A stretch of 64,000 bases of DNA from Zantedeschia hybrid cultivar (lineage: Eukaryota; Streptophyta; Magnoliopsida; Alismatales; Araceae). A program made the translations under genes and the position numbers. The stretch covers positions 56,787,129 to 56,851,128 of the forward strand of contig JARZZO010000009.1 in assembly GCA_030544215.1 (NCBI GenBank), given 5' to 3'. A model generated the notes under the pieces. The model saw only the letters and a list, made by a program, of their open reading frames with translations, had not been told where the DNA came from and did not search any database. Position 1 is the stretch's first letter. Each line of letters opens with the position of its first letter. Positions 12,871-26,200 of the stretch are shown here, piece after piece.

Positions 12871-12879
12871 TTCTAGACG

Positions 12880-13576
12880 TATGATTTTCTTTTAATTTTT
12901 GATGCATATAATGATAAACACTTTCTTTGCACAAGAGAAAACTGATATAAATCTAAAATGGGGGGGAAAAACACATAGGAATGTAGTCAAATTCATCTGG
13001 ATGCTTTTCATTTAACAACTCTTTTTTAAAGTCTTAAAAGGTCAATGCAGGCAGGTTCCTAAGACCTTTCAAATTCCTTTTAGATTGAAACAGAATTATT
13101 CCCTCAGTAGCAAGGATAGTTTGATCCATGTATTTTGGATAAAATATGTGGAGAAGATTCATACTAACTGTGTATGAGAACACCTACAGGCTAGTTATAC
13201 CAATACTGGAAAAAATGCATTAGAGCCAGTTTCCCTTCTTTGGCCTTGCTGTTTAGGGAGTTACCGGTTTCATAAGACTTTAGTTTCATTTACAAGGGAA
13301 GTACTGGCAAAAGCCATTTAGTACCATACTGTGTACTCATGAGACACTCCATCCCTAGCTTAGTTCTAGCCTTCTGGGCCTCTCTACCAACTCAAGTTTT
13401 GGGTTGGCTGTTTGGTTCGGTAACAATGATAGTCCTGTACATATATTGGGTGCATAGTACTCGTACACATTTTATGCAAGTGTGGTTCCTCACACTGGTA
13501 TTCAAGGATGTCCTAGTGTTCGATAACACCATAAAAGATTCCCCTTCTCCCCCGCTTTTTAACTGTTCTCACAGCA
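12880..13576 (+). repeat. LTR-like end before a primer binding site
   Basis: Non-coding DNA leading to ctcacagca and then a tRNA-Met primer site. The 5' boundary of the supposed LTR was not found. Confidence 0.35.
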
Positions 13577-13593
13577 TGGTATCAAAGCCAGAG
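13577..13593 (+). other. tRNA-Met primer binding site of a decayed LTR element
   Basis: TGGTATCAAAGCCAGAG is nearly the complement of the 3' end of plant initiator tRNA-Met and directly follows a CA dinucleotide, as at the Copia site 43735. No gag or pol was recognised in the 600 bases that follow. Confidence 0.55.
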
Positions 13594-14218
13594 TCATTCT
13601 ACATAGTTGTCCGGCACGTCAAGTCATGTGGCTTTGATCTCTTGCTGCAAGGGTGACATCAATTACCAATCGCCGGAAGACATCAATTTTTGGTGGTTTC
13701 TGGTACTTCCTGGCCTTTCCAAGCCCTCTTTTGGCACTGGGATCATACTCTATCACTGCTCATCCTCATTGTCCCTTCTTCATACTTAGTGGTTGGAGCC
13801 ACTGGGATGTGACAAAGCCCTCAAACATTATCATCTTCACCTGAGTGTCATTGGAGGCTGGCACCACCATCGTGCTCGTAATCCACAGTGTCTTCCATTG
13901 CTGCCACCGTCTCAAGGAGCCATTGGCAAGACCAATACATCTGCCAGTGCCATCACCCACTGATGCGCTGTCGTCATAACTCAGAAGTTACTGAGGCCAT
14001 TTCCACCATCATCTGCACCTTCCACTGCCACCACTTCCCTTGCCAGCTAGGGTCCCCACTAATGCACGTTTTCATTTGAAGAGATGTTAACTATAGCAGT
14101 GATGCTACACATTTCAATGCTTATGAGAATTTCAAAAACCGTGAACTGTAAAAGTTCATTCCATAGGAAGAAAATAAGTAACAAGTCTACTTTGTGCTGA
14201 CACAGTCAAGTTACATAC
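13594..14218. other. Intronic sequence downstream of the last visible AP5Z1-like exon
   Basis: Probably leader sequence of the decayed LTR element, then intron. No next AP5Z1-like exon seen. Confidence 0.5.
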
Positions 14219-14295
14219 CTCAAAAGCCAAAATCTTGTCAGGAAATATTATAGCATTCCTGGACATCAGAAGTGGAATTAAGGCACAAACCAATG
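14219..14295 (-). CDS. AP5Z1: AP5Z1-like exon, most 3' one visible
   Basis: 77 nt. CA completes Ser; it then reads [13 protein letters not shown] and ends FPDKILAFE at a codon boundary. The acceptor is ttgttgcag and the donor is gtatgtaac. An alternative acceptor at tctctcag further upstream would break the phase. No following exon was recognised in 1-14218, so the next intron is probably over 14 kb. Confidence 0.85.
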
Positions 14296-17200
14296 CTGCA
14301 ACAACAATAATCTTAACTTCTGAGAGATATAAAATATAGAAGTTAAAAGGCACATCCTGAAAAGTTAAATTATTAGAAGAGAGGAAAATACACGGCATTA
14401 AATGTAAAACAGCATACAGTCACTGGTATCCTGCAATGCTATCTCAAAATACACATCAAGAAACCGTGAAGTCATCCGGAGTGCCTGCCTCAATCTATCA
14501 GACTGAGGGGTATTAACAGAAGCCTGCAGAGCCGCAGCCATACCAGGAGATGTCCAATGGCGTTCCTGAGATCAAGGAATAAAATAGCTGATTATTATGT
14601 ATCACTAATCTTTCAATAACTTTGAAAGAAAAATATATGAAGAGTGAAATGAGTGAAGCAGTCTGCATTAATAGTTGAATGCAAATGAAATGTAAGAAGA
14701 AGAAACTAGTCGAAGAAAAAGTAATCTAGCAAATAAGTGGTGTAGAAAATTGTTCAAAACTGACAGCCAAACTAGCAAAAATTAAGCAATCTTATTCCCT
14801 GGCAACTGCTGGGCCCGGTAACTTTATTCATGTCTTGAATTATGCCTATCATCCATGACAGATGCCAAATTGCAGCCTTGCATGTGAATGCTAGCTTGAT
14901 ATGGAAGGGGAGAAAGTTCATGGACCTAAATTATTGAAAGGTGTAAATGGACGAAATATTTATGCAACTAAAAGAAAACAAACCGACCTAAATTATTGAA
15001 AGGTGTGAATGAACGAAATATTTATGCAACTAAAAGAAAACAAACCGACAATAAAAAACAGAGAAATAGAGACATGAAGAGAAGGAAGATACCACAGAAT
15101 AGATGACCATCATATGTAAATGACAACATCAACTCAGTTACCAATATATTTCTCTGTGCAAGTCCAATTCAAGCTTAGAAGCATAAAGGCCACAGCTGAC
15201 ACAAGCTCATGTTTGGTTTAAGCTTTCAGACAAAATTGGAAAAATTGTAATGACATCCACACATGCAGCCTTTTTTTTACTCAGACTAGCCAAAATTCCA
15301 GTGGTGCAATGGTAAGGTTTCTGTGTTGCGACATGGACATGTTCAGAACTGAAATAGCCTAATCATACATTTTTATTTAAAAAAAGCTGAAAAATCTGCA
15401 CACACTTGACCATATCCAGACCCCGCACTTGGCGGGAGCTTCATGGCACTAGGTTGCCCTCATAGTAACCAAAATTCCATCTGGGAAAAAAATTGTCTTG
15501 GTCCTTGTATGACACTTTTTTTCTCTCCTTCATTAATGCACTGGGAAATTGTTGAAAATTTTGATTAAGAGAAGCAAGGACATGGAGGCATGCATGCACT
15601 CACCACAAAGCAAACTGGAAATTCTGGTCAACAACAAACAGAGGGACACACAGGACAACCAGTCTGATACAGAACGCAAGAATTATCTACAGTCAGTGAG
15701 CATAATTGCACCTCAAACACAATGGCAGCAACCTTGCCATTTAGTCCAGATGACGCAATCAGAATTCAGAGAAGATAGCTCTAAGAAATCTAGAAATAAT
15801 TATAATACCAGGTTTGAAAAAAGTGACGTACAGCTAAGCCATCATTCTCATCCTTAAGAAGGTCAAGAAAAATTGAATCGACAACATCTATAGTATTACT
15901 GTCATCAGATCCTGAGTCACCCCCTCTATCTTCTATGGTTGTGCCAGTGTAAGCTTCATCCATCAGCGCAAGCAGCATCTGCTAGGCAAAAGAATGTGTC
16001 AGAACAAAAGGCACCTATAACAAATTTCATTTAGCATAATCTTTGGAACTTTTAACCTCTGGAGCCGTACTCTTCTGGATAGAGGCAATACTACTTCCAA
16101 GGAGAGTTCCTGAGCTCCTTTCAACCTTTTCCAGTGCCACCACTAGTACTAGTTTCAGACAATGACAAATATACAGCACACACAAGCACCTTAGAAATGA
16201 GGAAAAATCATCACAGCAATAAATAATTGTATCCGGGAAACTGGAAAGGAACATATTTATTGCAAAAGGAGAATAAATAATGCACCATCACAAGTGTGGA
16301 CTAAACACAATCTTCTCATGGGAAAAAGAAAACATCAAGAATAGATGTTACACTAAGTCACGCCCCACAAAAACAAAGACACTAAGCCAAATAAGTTGAC
16401 AATAGTTCTGAAGCATTAGAGCTCATTAAGATAGGTTGACAATAGTTCTTAAGCACAAGAACTCATTAAGTTGCACAATTTGCAAACCAGTGGGCAGATG
16501 AGGGAACAAAGTTGCAGCATCCCTAAAAATAATAATAATAGTAAGATTCTTTTCTTCTACAACAGATTCTGTAAAGTCCCTCACAACAATATAAACCAGG
16601 GAATTTTTAACTTTCCAAGATTAGGGTATAAGAACAAAAGGATCAAAATTGAGGGGAGAAATTTCCCTCAAACCCTAACCTAATACTCCAAAATTAACAG
16701 TGTTTAATTGAACCACTTACTGGAGGCAAAAACCTGTCCAAAACTAAAGATTATTATTAAATTATTGGACAAGCCTAAACGGACAGTCACACCACACCTT
16801 TGTGGGTCTGGTTAATGGACTGCTTGGGTTCAGACAGGCCCGGGTTAGTGGTAAGCTCGGTCTCCTGACAACAGGTGGAAGGGAGGCCACCAGGGTTCAA
16901 ACCCTGGTGGCCTGGGGTAGGACTTAAAAAGTATATCACTAGGGTAGACAGTTGCAACCAAAAAAAATGGACTAGTTGGGGCCGGGTCCCAACAAGGACC
17001 CCTGCTACCTCTCTCTCCCTTGATAAAGCATACTATGTTGTGCCTTTTTTCTTCTTTTTAAGTTCATTTGGTTTGTTTTCTTCAGAGGTTGTGGGCTTCT
17101 GCAGTGTAACATAAATCAGCAATTTTTTTCAAGAAATTGCAATTAATCAGATTATTTTCCATGTCGAAGACTTTTCCGTGTATCAAAACAGTTTTTTTCA

Positions 17201-20200
17201 AAAACAAAAAAAACAAAACTCATACTGTACATGATTAAATCGAAAAAATTCACAATTTAAATTAGGTTATAAGAAATTGCAGCTTTCCAAGGGTCCATGT
17301 GCAAACTTCCACAGGTTAATCCCCGCTCCGCATGTGAATGCACCACACTGACCCTTTTGTCCTTTCGTCCTCACTAGGGTTTCCACTAGTGGGCTGCAGC
17401 AGCATGGCATCTGAGGAGCCCCTCATCATTGATCACCGGCATCCTCGACTCCCTCATCATTGACTCACCAGCGAGGCTGCAAGGGACATCACTTGGTAAG
17501 AAATCTCCTTCCCACGTTCCCACGCCAACTCCAGCTGTTGAACTCAGAAATCAGAGGAGCGCCTCCTCCCTACAGAATCTGGAGATCCCCTCTACCCACT
17601 TGTCAAACAGCTCCCCATGGGCTCCACCCATGCGCCACACCCCCGTGGCCATCCTACTGTGCTGCCATCATCAAACATCATTTCTGAAACTCCGTCTGCA
17701 TTACAGGTTGTGCTTCACCTTGTTGCAGCAGCAGTATCAACACATCTGCAACTCCGTCTCACCATCACCGATTACTTCAAGCCTATCTAAGGTGCTGGTC
17801 TTGCTGGCCACTTGCTGTGGTCTCACTGTGAAGAAGGTAACGCAATGATCTATGGCCCCGATTTTTAAATTCTGAAATGTGAAATGATGGGTCGTTAATG
17901 ATCACAATTTTTAGGATCAAAATATTAGGTGCTAGTTTTTAGCTTCATTCAAAGTTTAAAACAAGTAACCAGTTATTTGTGGAATTCAAAATTTCCGGTG
18001 TTATTTTGACAATGTTTAGTTAATCTTTTGCAAGTTAATTTTTTTTTAGTATATTCTTATGAGAGAAGGGAGACTGAGATGGTTTGGACATGTTAGGCGT
18101 AGACCTAGGGAGACTCCAGTTAGAAAAGTGGAGTATATTAGGATAGATGAAGGGAAGAAAGGAAGAAATAGACCTAGATTAACTTGGAAGAGGGTAGTAC
18201 AATATGATTTGGAAGCTTAAAGCTTTCAGAAGAGGTAGCCCAAAATCGTTTAGAGTGAAGACAGAGAATCCATATAGCCGACCCCAATTAATTTGGGATT
18301 AAGGCTTGGTTGAATTGAGTTGAGTTGAGTATATTCTTATTGGGTGGAGTGAAGTTTTTACCATCTCATTTTACAAGTTAATTTACGTCATTCATTAGAT
18401 CATGGTTTGTTACTCTTGATGTTATTTTTTCATACTTATATATTACTATAATTTTAATAAAAAATACAAGATTCATTCCCTATTTTTCACGAATAATTGC
18501 AATTTTACCAACTTGAGATTTTTTTTCTGTGGGCCAATTTTCTCCCAAATTCCGGCTTGGTTACATTGGGCTTCTGTGTTGTGTGGTATTAGGTGGGGTC
18601 CATTATTGTACTTTTTCTTGTATTCCTTATTAATGAAATGCGACTTAAAAAGGAGGCTTCCACCATCACCAACAAGGCAGTCCTAGGAGCAGCAAAAGGA
18701 AGGTCTTCCTCATCTTCTCCACCTGTCCAAGGAGCAAGAGGAGTAAAGTCCTCTCCAGCAGACTCTGTAGGGTTTCCAACAAGTAGGGTAATACCCATAC
18801 TTTTCCTTCTTTTGGGTCTTGGTGATGGGATATGGTTTCAGAAAATGATGAACATATAGAGAGGAGGTTCTGTCCAATTATTTCATGAATTAAGCATGTG
18901 AATTAAAGTTCTTAGCAAGCTTTCCTTCACAAAGATGACGTACTAGTATGGTTCTTTGCATGATTTTACAGGCTATATAACAATGACTTTAATTAGGTTT
19001 ACAACAGAGAGAAATATCTTTGTTTTTGACATGATCCAACAAGCTGAAAATAGATGAACTATGTTATAATGACTTGGAGTTGGGGGTGGATAGGATGCAT
19101 GCTGAAACAAATAAAGGGAGACCCTTGCAAATGATTTCTAAGAACTGCAATCATAACATCATGGCTTTCTGCCAGTTTCACGTGGTTCTTTTAAGTATCC
19201 ATACATAAAATAATTGACTTACTTGAAAGGGTTTATAGGTAACCAGCCTAAGCATGACAATTGAAAGATACGCACCTAATGATGCACATATGTTTAATTG
19301 TTAAATGACACAATGCTGTCTACAGTTACCTTGTTAACTTCAGTCATTGGGTACGTTACACAATGAAATTAAGCATGAGGATGAGATATGCAAAATACGA
19401 ATACACTAGGTTGATTAGCATGCAGACTACTAGTTACAATACAAGCTAGGACAACATATGTGCCATGAATTTATAAAATCTAAAACTAATGTTAAGGCTA
19501 TTAGATATGCTTGAGGTGATAACCACATTATGACCACTATAATAAGGATCAACTATGAAACCTAGTTAGTAAGAGAGAATGAAATGACTTACAACTTTAT
19601 TAACGTGAACTAAACAGAAGAATGATGTTTCCTTATGACCATGAAGAGAAGATTAGCAACAATGAGAATTAATTGGACCATGATTGTATTTGATAAAAGT
19701 CATGCTTATAATTAAAGTTAGGACCGGGCAGGCTCACAGTGGCCTGTAGCATGCAGTGGACTGGCGGCTGGCTGGTAGCTATTGCACTAATAGCCATTGG
19801 TGCAGAGGCAGTGGTGATGGTGGACCAGTGGTGGAGAGAGTGATAGTGGAAGAAGAAGAAGCCTCACAGGCTGCTTCCAGCTCTCAGCAGCCCAACTAGC
19901 TTGCTGTTGCTACTGCTGCTATAGGCCAGTATCAACACAATGCGACACTAGGAAGAGGCAAAGAGCAGAAACCACAGGTCCTGTTCCTCACCCATCATCT
20001 TCTTTTCTCCCCCTGATGAGTGTTAAGGTCAGGTGATATAGAAAGGAATATTATAGTCAGACCTCTAAAATAAAAACAACTATATGTTAGCCTATTCAGG
20101 CCATTTCTTCAGAACTTGCATAGAACTGGCACAGTACCTTTATAAAAAGAGGCATGTACAGTGTGCTTTTGTAATGCCTTGTACTCCAACCATCAAGGTT

Positions 20201-23200
20201 TTGTCTGCCTTGACCCAAGGGCCTCACAGTTTTGTCCATGTTTGAAGTAATTGGCTCTAGAGACGGGGACTTCCCGGGAGGTCACCTATCATGTTACCAC
20301 TCCCGACTAAGCACCCTTAACTACAGAGTTTTTTACAAGAACTGAGCCGATACTCGAATAGACATCTCGATGTTTAGAGATACAACTGAGCTTTATTTGA
20401 GAGGCGTTACATTCTACCCGCTTATATAGGCGACGTCTTCATCACTACGTTGCTTAGCCCTCAACCAATCCACCATACATGTAGGATTCTAGAGGCGGCC
20501 CCCACAAATTCAAGAGGTTTCTCCCACCATGTAGCACTTTGTCACATACGGATTCAAGAGGTGACTCCTATAATGTTGCACTTTATCTTATGTGGCACTT
20601 AGTTCTAACTTACGTGGTACTTAGTTCCCACAGTTTCGGCTGGTGTCGTGGCTCTGATACTATTGTGTAATGCCCTGTACTCTAAGCATCAAGATATTTT
20701 CCGCTTTGGTCCAAGGGCCTCACAATTTTGTCCCTTTTTGACGTAATTGACTCTAGAGATGTGGACTTCCCAAGAGGTCACCCATCTCGGTATTATTACC
20801 GGCTAAACATGCTTAACTACGAAGTTTTTTACAAGAACTGAGCTAATACTCGAAAAGGCGTCTCGATGTTTGGATATACAACTTAATTATATTTGAGGCT
20901 TAGATTCTATAATGCCATGTAATCCAACCATCAAGGTATTGTTCGCTTTGGCTCAAGGACTTCACGGTTTTGTCCCTTTTTGAGATAATTGACTCCAGAG
21001 CAAGGTTAGCAGTATTGTACCAGATCGTGCCGAATCGTACGAGTCGATTCGGATCTGGGCGGACCCGATGCACTGGCACGGTCGGCTCACCCAAGTCGCT
21101 TTGAACCGCCATCGACTCGGCTTTATCGTGCAGGATTGCACCGTCTCACAACGAACCGGTGCAATCCGGCCCGATACAAGTCGAGTCGCTCAGATCCGGC
21201 CCGATACGGCCCCAGACTATGCGATCCGATACGATGCGGGCCTTAAAACCCCTAAAATTGTCCGATGCGTTTCTGTTCGGACATAAATGCACCAGACTTA
21301 AGAGCCGCACCCTTCCAAACCCTTCCCCCCTCTTCTTCCTTCCATTTCTCTTGGTGTTTTTGGGAGATCCAAGCGTTTTTGAAGGTTTGTAGTTGATTTT
21401 GTTGGAAAGGAAAACGGTTTTCTATCTCTTTTGAACGTTTTCATCAAGTTTCAAGAAGATAAGCATCTGAACCCTAAGTTTTTTTTTTCATCTTCTTTTA
21501 TTATTGTTTGATGTTGTTTAGGGTATTAAGAGATGAAGAAGAGATAGATCTATTGTCTCTTTGTAAATTTGACATGAAAAAATCTAGATTTGTTCAAATT
21601 TAAGGTAGATTTTTATTAAATAACAAAAAAATATAGAAAAAATCAAAAAATAAATAAATAATATATTCATGTGATGATGGGCATAGATCTATGAGTTTCA
21701 CATGTTTGCTTAAAATTTCATTCAAAATGTTAAGTTATGAAGATTAATGTATTAATGTGATTATTAAAATAAGAAATAAAATTTAAAATATAAATTAATT
21801 TATAAATTGTCTACTCTATATTCTAAACGTAAAAAAATGATTAGATTTAGATCTATGTTTTAACTTATATATTTTAAGTATAAAAATTTTAGTTTGAAAT
21901 CTTATTTTTAAGTAATTAAATTAGTTAATGGTATTATATATTATTACTTAATAATGTTTAAATGTGATACTTGTATATAAATTTTGGACATGCCCACAAC
22001 TTATATTTATGTTCTTCGTACATTTTAAGTTATGCTTTTATAAATCTGTTCAATTAATATTTGTAATTTATGTAATTTGTTAAGTATATATTAATGATTT
22101 ATTTATTTTCGTAATATAATATTTCATATTTGTTTAATACACTTTAAGTTATGCTTTTATACTATTCTTGTTATTTAATGTATTTGTTTGTTCTTATTTC
22201 TCTTTTATTTGTTGTCATTAGATGGCCGCCCCACCCCCTCGTCGAGAGTCCAGAGACATCGGATGGCAACATGGGAGCATGGTTGATGGCAGTAGGCACA
22301 AGTTCAAGTGCAATTACTGTCAGTTTATAGGACAGCGCAGTGGTGTTTTTCAATTGAAGAAGCACCTTGCAGGAGGAAAAACTGTTGGTTATAATGAAGT
22401 GGTTGGTTGTAAAAATGTTCTTGGGGAGGTAACGACGCAAATGGCTCAACACTTGAAAAGTTTGAAGAAAGTGCACTTAAAGAAGGTTGCAGACAAAGAG
22501 AGGGAAGAATGCATGATCTATAGAGTCACAGGTGGAGGGGATAATGATAAAGGAGGCTGGACTGAGTCTGATGGCGATGATGATGTTCAGGAGGTACATG
22601 GACATGAGCCTCCTTCTCCACGTACTCGGCGAGTGTTGGAGCTCAGTAGGCATGAGCATCGGGAGAGAGAATTTATGAGAGCTCAGCAAGGTGTTGGTGG
22701 ATCATCAGGTGATGGTGGGAATTCTTCTAAGGGGCAGGCTCAACCTAGGAGGAGTGTATCCTCTTATTTTACTACTGGACCAGCACCTACAACTCGGCCT
22801 CAGAAGCACAAATCAAGCACTCTTGTTGAGGAAGTTGACCCTTATATATTTCCTAGGGAGCATGTAAAGCAGACAAGGGTTGATGATAGCTACAATAAGA
22901 AGAGTGGTCCAAGATACATATTGGGAAGGGTTGTGGCAAAATTTTGGCATCATGCAGGCATCTCCTTCAATGCAGCAAACACCCTTACTATTCTAGTATG
23001 ATCCATGAAGCACAAGCTCAAGGATTACATGTTAAACCTCCCACTCCAAAAGAACTGACAAGAAAATATCTTGATGATGAGGGAAAGGAGATCAAGCAAT
23101 ACATTGGTTCTTTCAAGAAAAAGTGGGAAAAATATGGGATTACCCTGATGTGTGATGGCTGGTCATAGACCACCAAGAGCAATCTTATTAATTTTCTTGT

Positions 23201-26200
23201 CTATTGCGACAAACTAGTGTTCTATCATAAGTCTGTAGATGCATCAAATCAGAACACAATCATGAATACATTATACAACTAATGGACAGTGTCGTGGAGG
23301 AAATTGGCGAGAAGTACATTGTCCAAGTGGTGAAAGATAATGGCTCCGCGTACAAGAAGGCAGGAGAGGAGCTAATGCTCCGCAGACCTCATTTGTTCTG
23401 GACCCCATGTGCAGCCCACTGTGTAGATTTGATGCTAAAAGAAATTGGACAGCTGGATCCTGTCAGGAAGAATGTTGCCAAAGCACAGAAGATTACACGA
23501 TACATCTACAACCCTTCTTAAGTATTGAGATTGATGAGGGATCATACACATGGTAAGTTGTTAAGGCCTGCAATCACAAGATTTGCCACCAACTTCATTG
23601 CCTTGAAGAGTATGTTGAAACATAAAGTAGGCTTGAAGCAAATGTTTTGAAGTGACAAATAGATGCAGTCCACATTTGCTGCGACAGACGAGGGAAATAA
23701 GATTGAAAGCTTGGTGAACAACAGTGATTTCTGGATTAAGATAAAGCTTATTATACAGCTTATTGAGCCATTATATGAGGTATTGCACTATATGGATGGA
23801 GATCGGACACCAACCTTAGGATTGGTGTATGCTAAATTGGAGGCTGCAAAGAGGAAGATACCTACAATCTCAAGAAAATATGGAGATGAATTATTGAAGA
23901 TTGTAGAAAGGAGGTGGGACTTCCAGATGGGCAGAGAGTTGCATATGGCAGGTGAATAATTTACATTTCATGACCTGTGGTGATAATTTTAACTGTTATA
24001 ATGATGCTTAATAGGTGATTTTCTTTTATTACAGCGTATTATCTCCATCCAGCATTTCAGTACGCTCATTCGTTGGCATACAATGATGACTTGATTGCAG
24101 CTGTTGCAATGGTGGTCAACCGACTTGTGGGTGATCCGAATGCAACAATAAAGGCAATTAATGAAGTAGGGTGGCCAATCTATTATTCTATCATTTCTTT
24201 GCAAAAGTTATGCAAAGGTCGTAATAATATTGTTAATTATGCAGATAAAAAATCTTTCGAGAGGCAGTAAGGACATTTGCAGAGCCATCAGCTATAGCTG
24301 GCCGTGAGAAATATTATGCTAGTATAAAAAGAACTTTGTTTAGAAAACACTTCTATATACTGCTATTTTTAATTTTCAAATCTTGATAGACTTCTATTGT
24401 TTGTTTTATAGCTGATTGGTGGTTGAATTATAGAAAGTTTGTACCAACATTGAGAGACAGCTATCAAAATCTTGTCGCAGACTTCTTCCTCCAGTAGATG
24501 TGAGCGGAACTGGTTTACGTTAGCACTGATACACACAAAGATCAGGAATCGGTTATCACACATCCGCTTGGACAAGCTTGTGTATGTCCACTACAATATG
24601 AGGCTGAAGATTAAACATTTGCAACATGATGCAAAGAAGGGAGAAGGTGATTATGATCCTACTGATCTTAGTTACCTTCGAGATGATGAGGATCCTATGG
24701 TTGCTTGGGTTGCCAGAACAACAAATCCTAAGGAGCCAGAATCAATGAGACAGTAGATCCTGATGAGGGCCCTCGTCTAAACACCTTCTTGGCAGCAGAA
24801 ATATTAGCAGCAGCAGCAGGTGGAGAACAAGATGATGAACATATTGTTGGTTCAGGTCATGATCAGGAACATGCAGAAGCTCATGATCAGGAGGTTGACT
24901 TAGAGGATGATGACCATGATGATGATGATGATGATGATCAATTGTCACAAAGGGCAAAAGAGCAGTACCTCGAGATGACTCAGCACAGTGGGAGCGGCTA
25001 ATGCAGGGTCCTACATCTCAGCGTCCTCCAGTTGCACATGCACCTCAGCATCCTCCAACTTCACTAGCACCTCGGCATCCATCCAGATCTCAGCCTGTAC
25101 AGAGTGGACCTGCACAGGGACAACTTTCTAGTCAGAGTTCACGTCATTCTACTGCATGCCCTCCAGTATGTCTCCCAGCTAGTGTAGTATAGAAGCAAGC
25201 AGGCGGCAAAGAAGTAACTTCAAAGGGTAAGAAGGGATGGAGTGGCATGAAGTCCCAGATGTCAAAGGTGTTAACGGGATCCAAAAATGGCAAGAAAAAG
25301 AAGGATGATCCACTTGACATTGCAGACTTAGAAACCTTGGATCCTAATGCTCAAGATGAGACACCATCTCCTTCTGAAACTCGAGTCTCAGAGAGTAGAT
25401 CTTCTTCATCAGCTAGAGATGATACAGATGATGGTGGGGCGGGAAGTGGTGGGGATGGTGGACAGGGTGTTGTTCGTAATGGTGGTGGAGCTAGTGGTAG
25501 CCATACTAGTGGGGGTGGAGCTAGTGGTAGGGTCCTTTATACTGGGGAGCAGGACTTCACGCACGCTACTCAGGATACGGACCATAGAGCTCGTGGGCCA
25601 GATGAAACTGTTGAGGCACTACCTCGTGCTCTGATAAAGGTTCTGTATCATCGGAGGGGACAGTAGGCAGACATATCAGATCAGATGCGCACTGACTCAT
25701 CCTCAGATGATGAACATTTTTATAATCCTGACCCTGGCACGATTATGTATGAGTACGCGTTGCACCACATCATGAGAGAGCTTGATGGACTAGGTACACA
25801 AGATGACAGAAGCTCAGGTGTAGGACATTATAGCTCTGATGCATCCAACTCCCATCGGCGGCCACAGACAGGAAATGAGAGTACATCGTCTTACAGTGGT
25901 GATCATTCGGTTTCAGGATATCATCAACCATATGGATATTCTACTTCATGTGCATATCTGTATGGTGGTCACAGTTATGGTGAAGGCGTACCTTATATTC
26001 CTGCAGTACCACGGCCAATCATATACAGATCGAGTGATGCGGCATATCAGCAGTACTCAGCAGAGTTTCATCAGAGATATAGCTCCTATCTGACTTGGCA
26101 TCCAACTATCAGGTTCAGTTACTAGGAGATACTCCGACGGGGACTTATAGTTATGCCATGCCTTCACAATATCCATATTGGGACTATTATTGGTATTTAA

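Noticed and set aside
16841..16915. tRNA gene
   Set aside because: Only box A and box B and a T-arm-like palindrome are present. Acceptor and anticodon arms do not form; SINE head is the better reading.
18593..18859. 88-codon plus-strand frame, Ser/Pro-rich, with a donor-like GTAATA after it
   Set aside because: No partner exon with a matching phase and no family recognised. Intronic chance frame is more likely.
24742..24957. Minus-strand frame with a run of His
   Set aside because: Antisense shadow of the Asp-rich tail of the hAT transposase.
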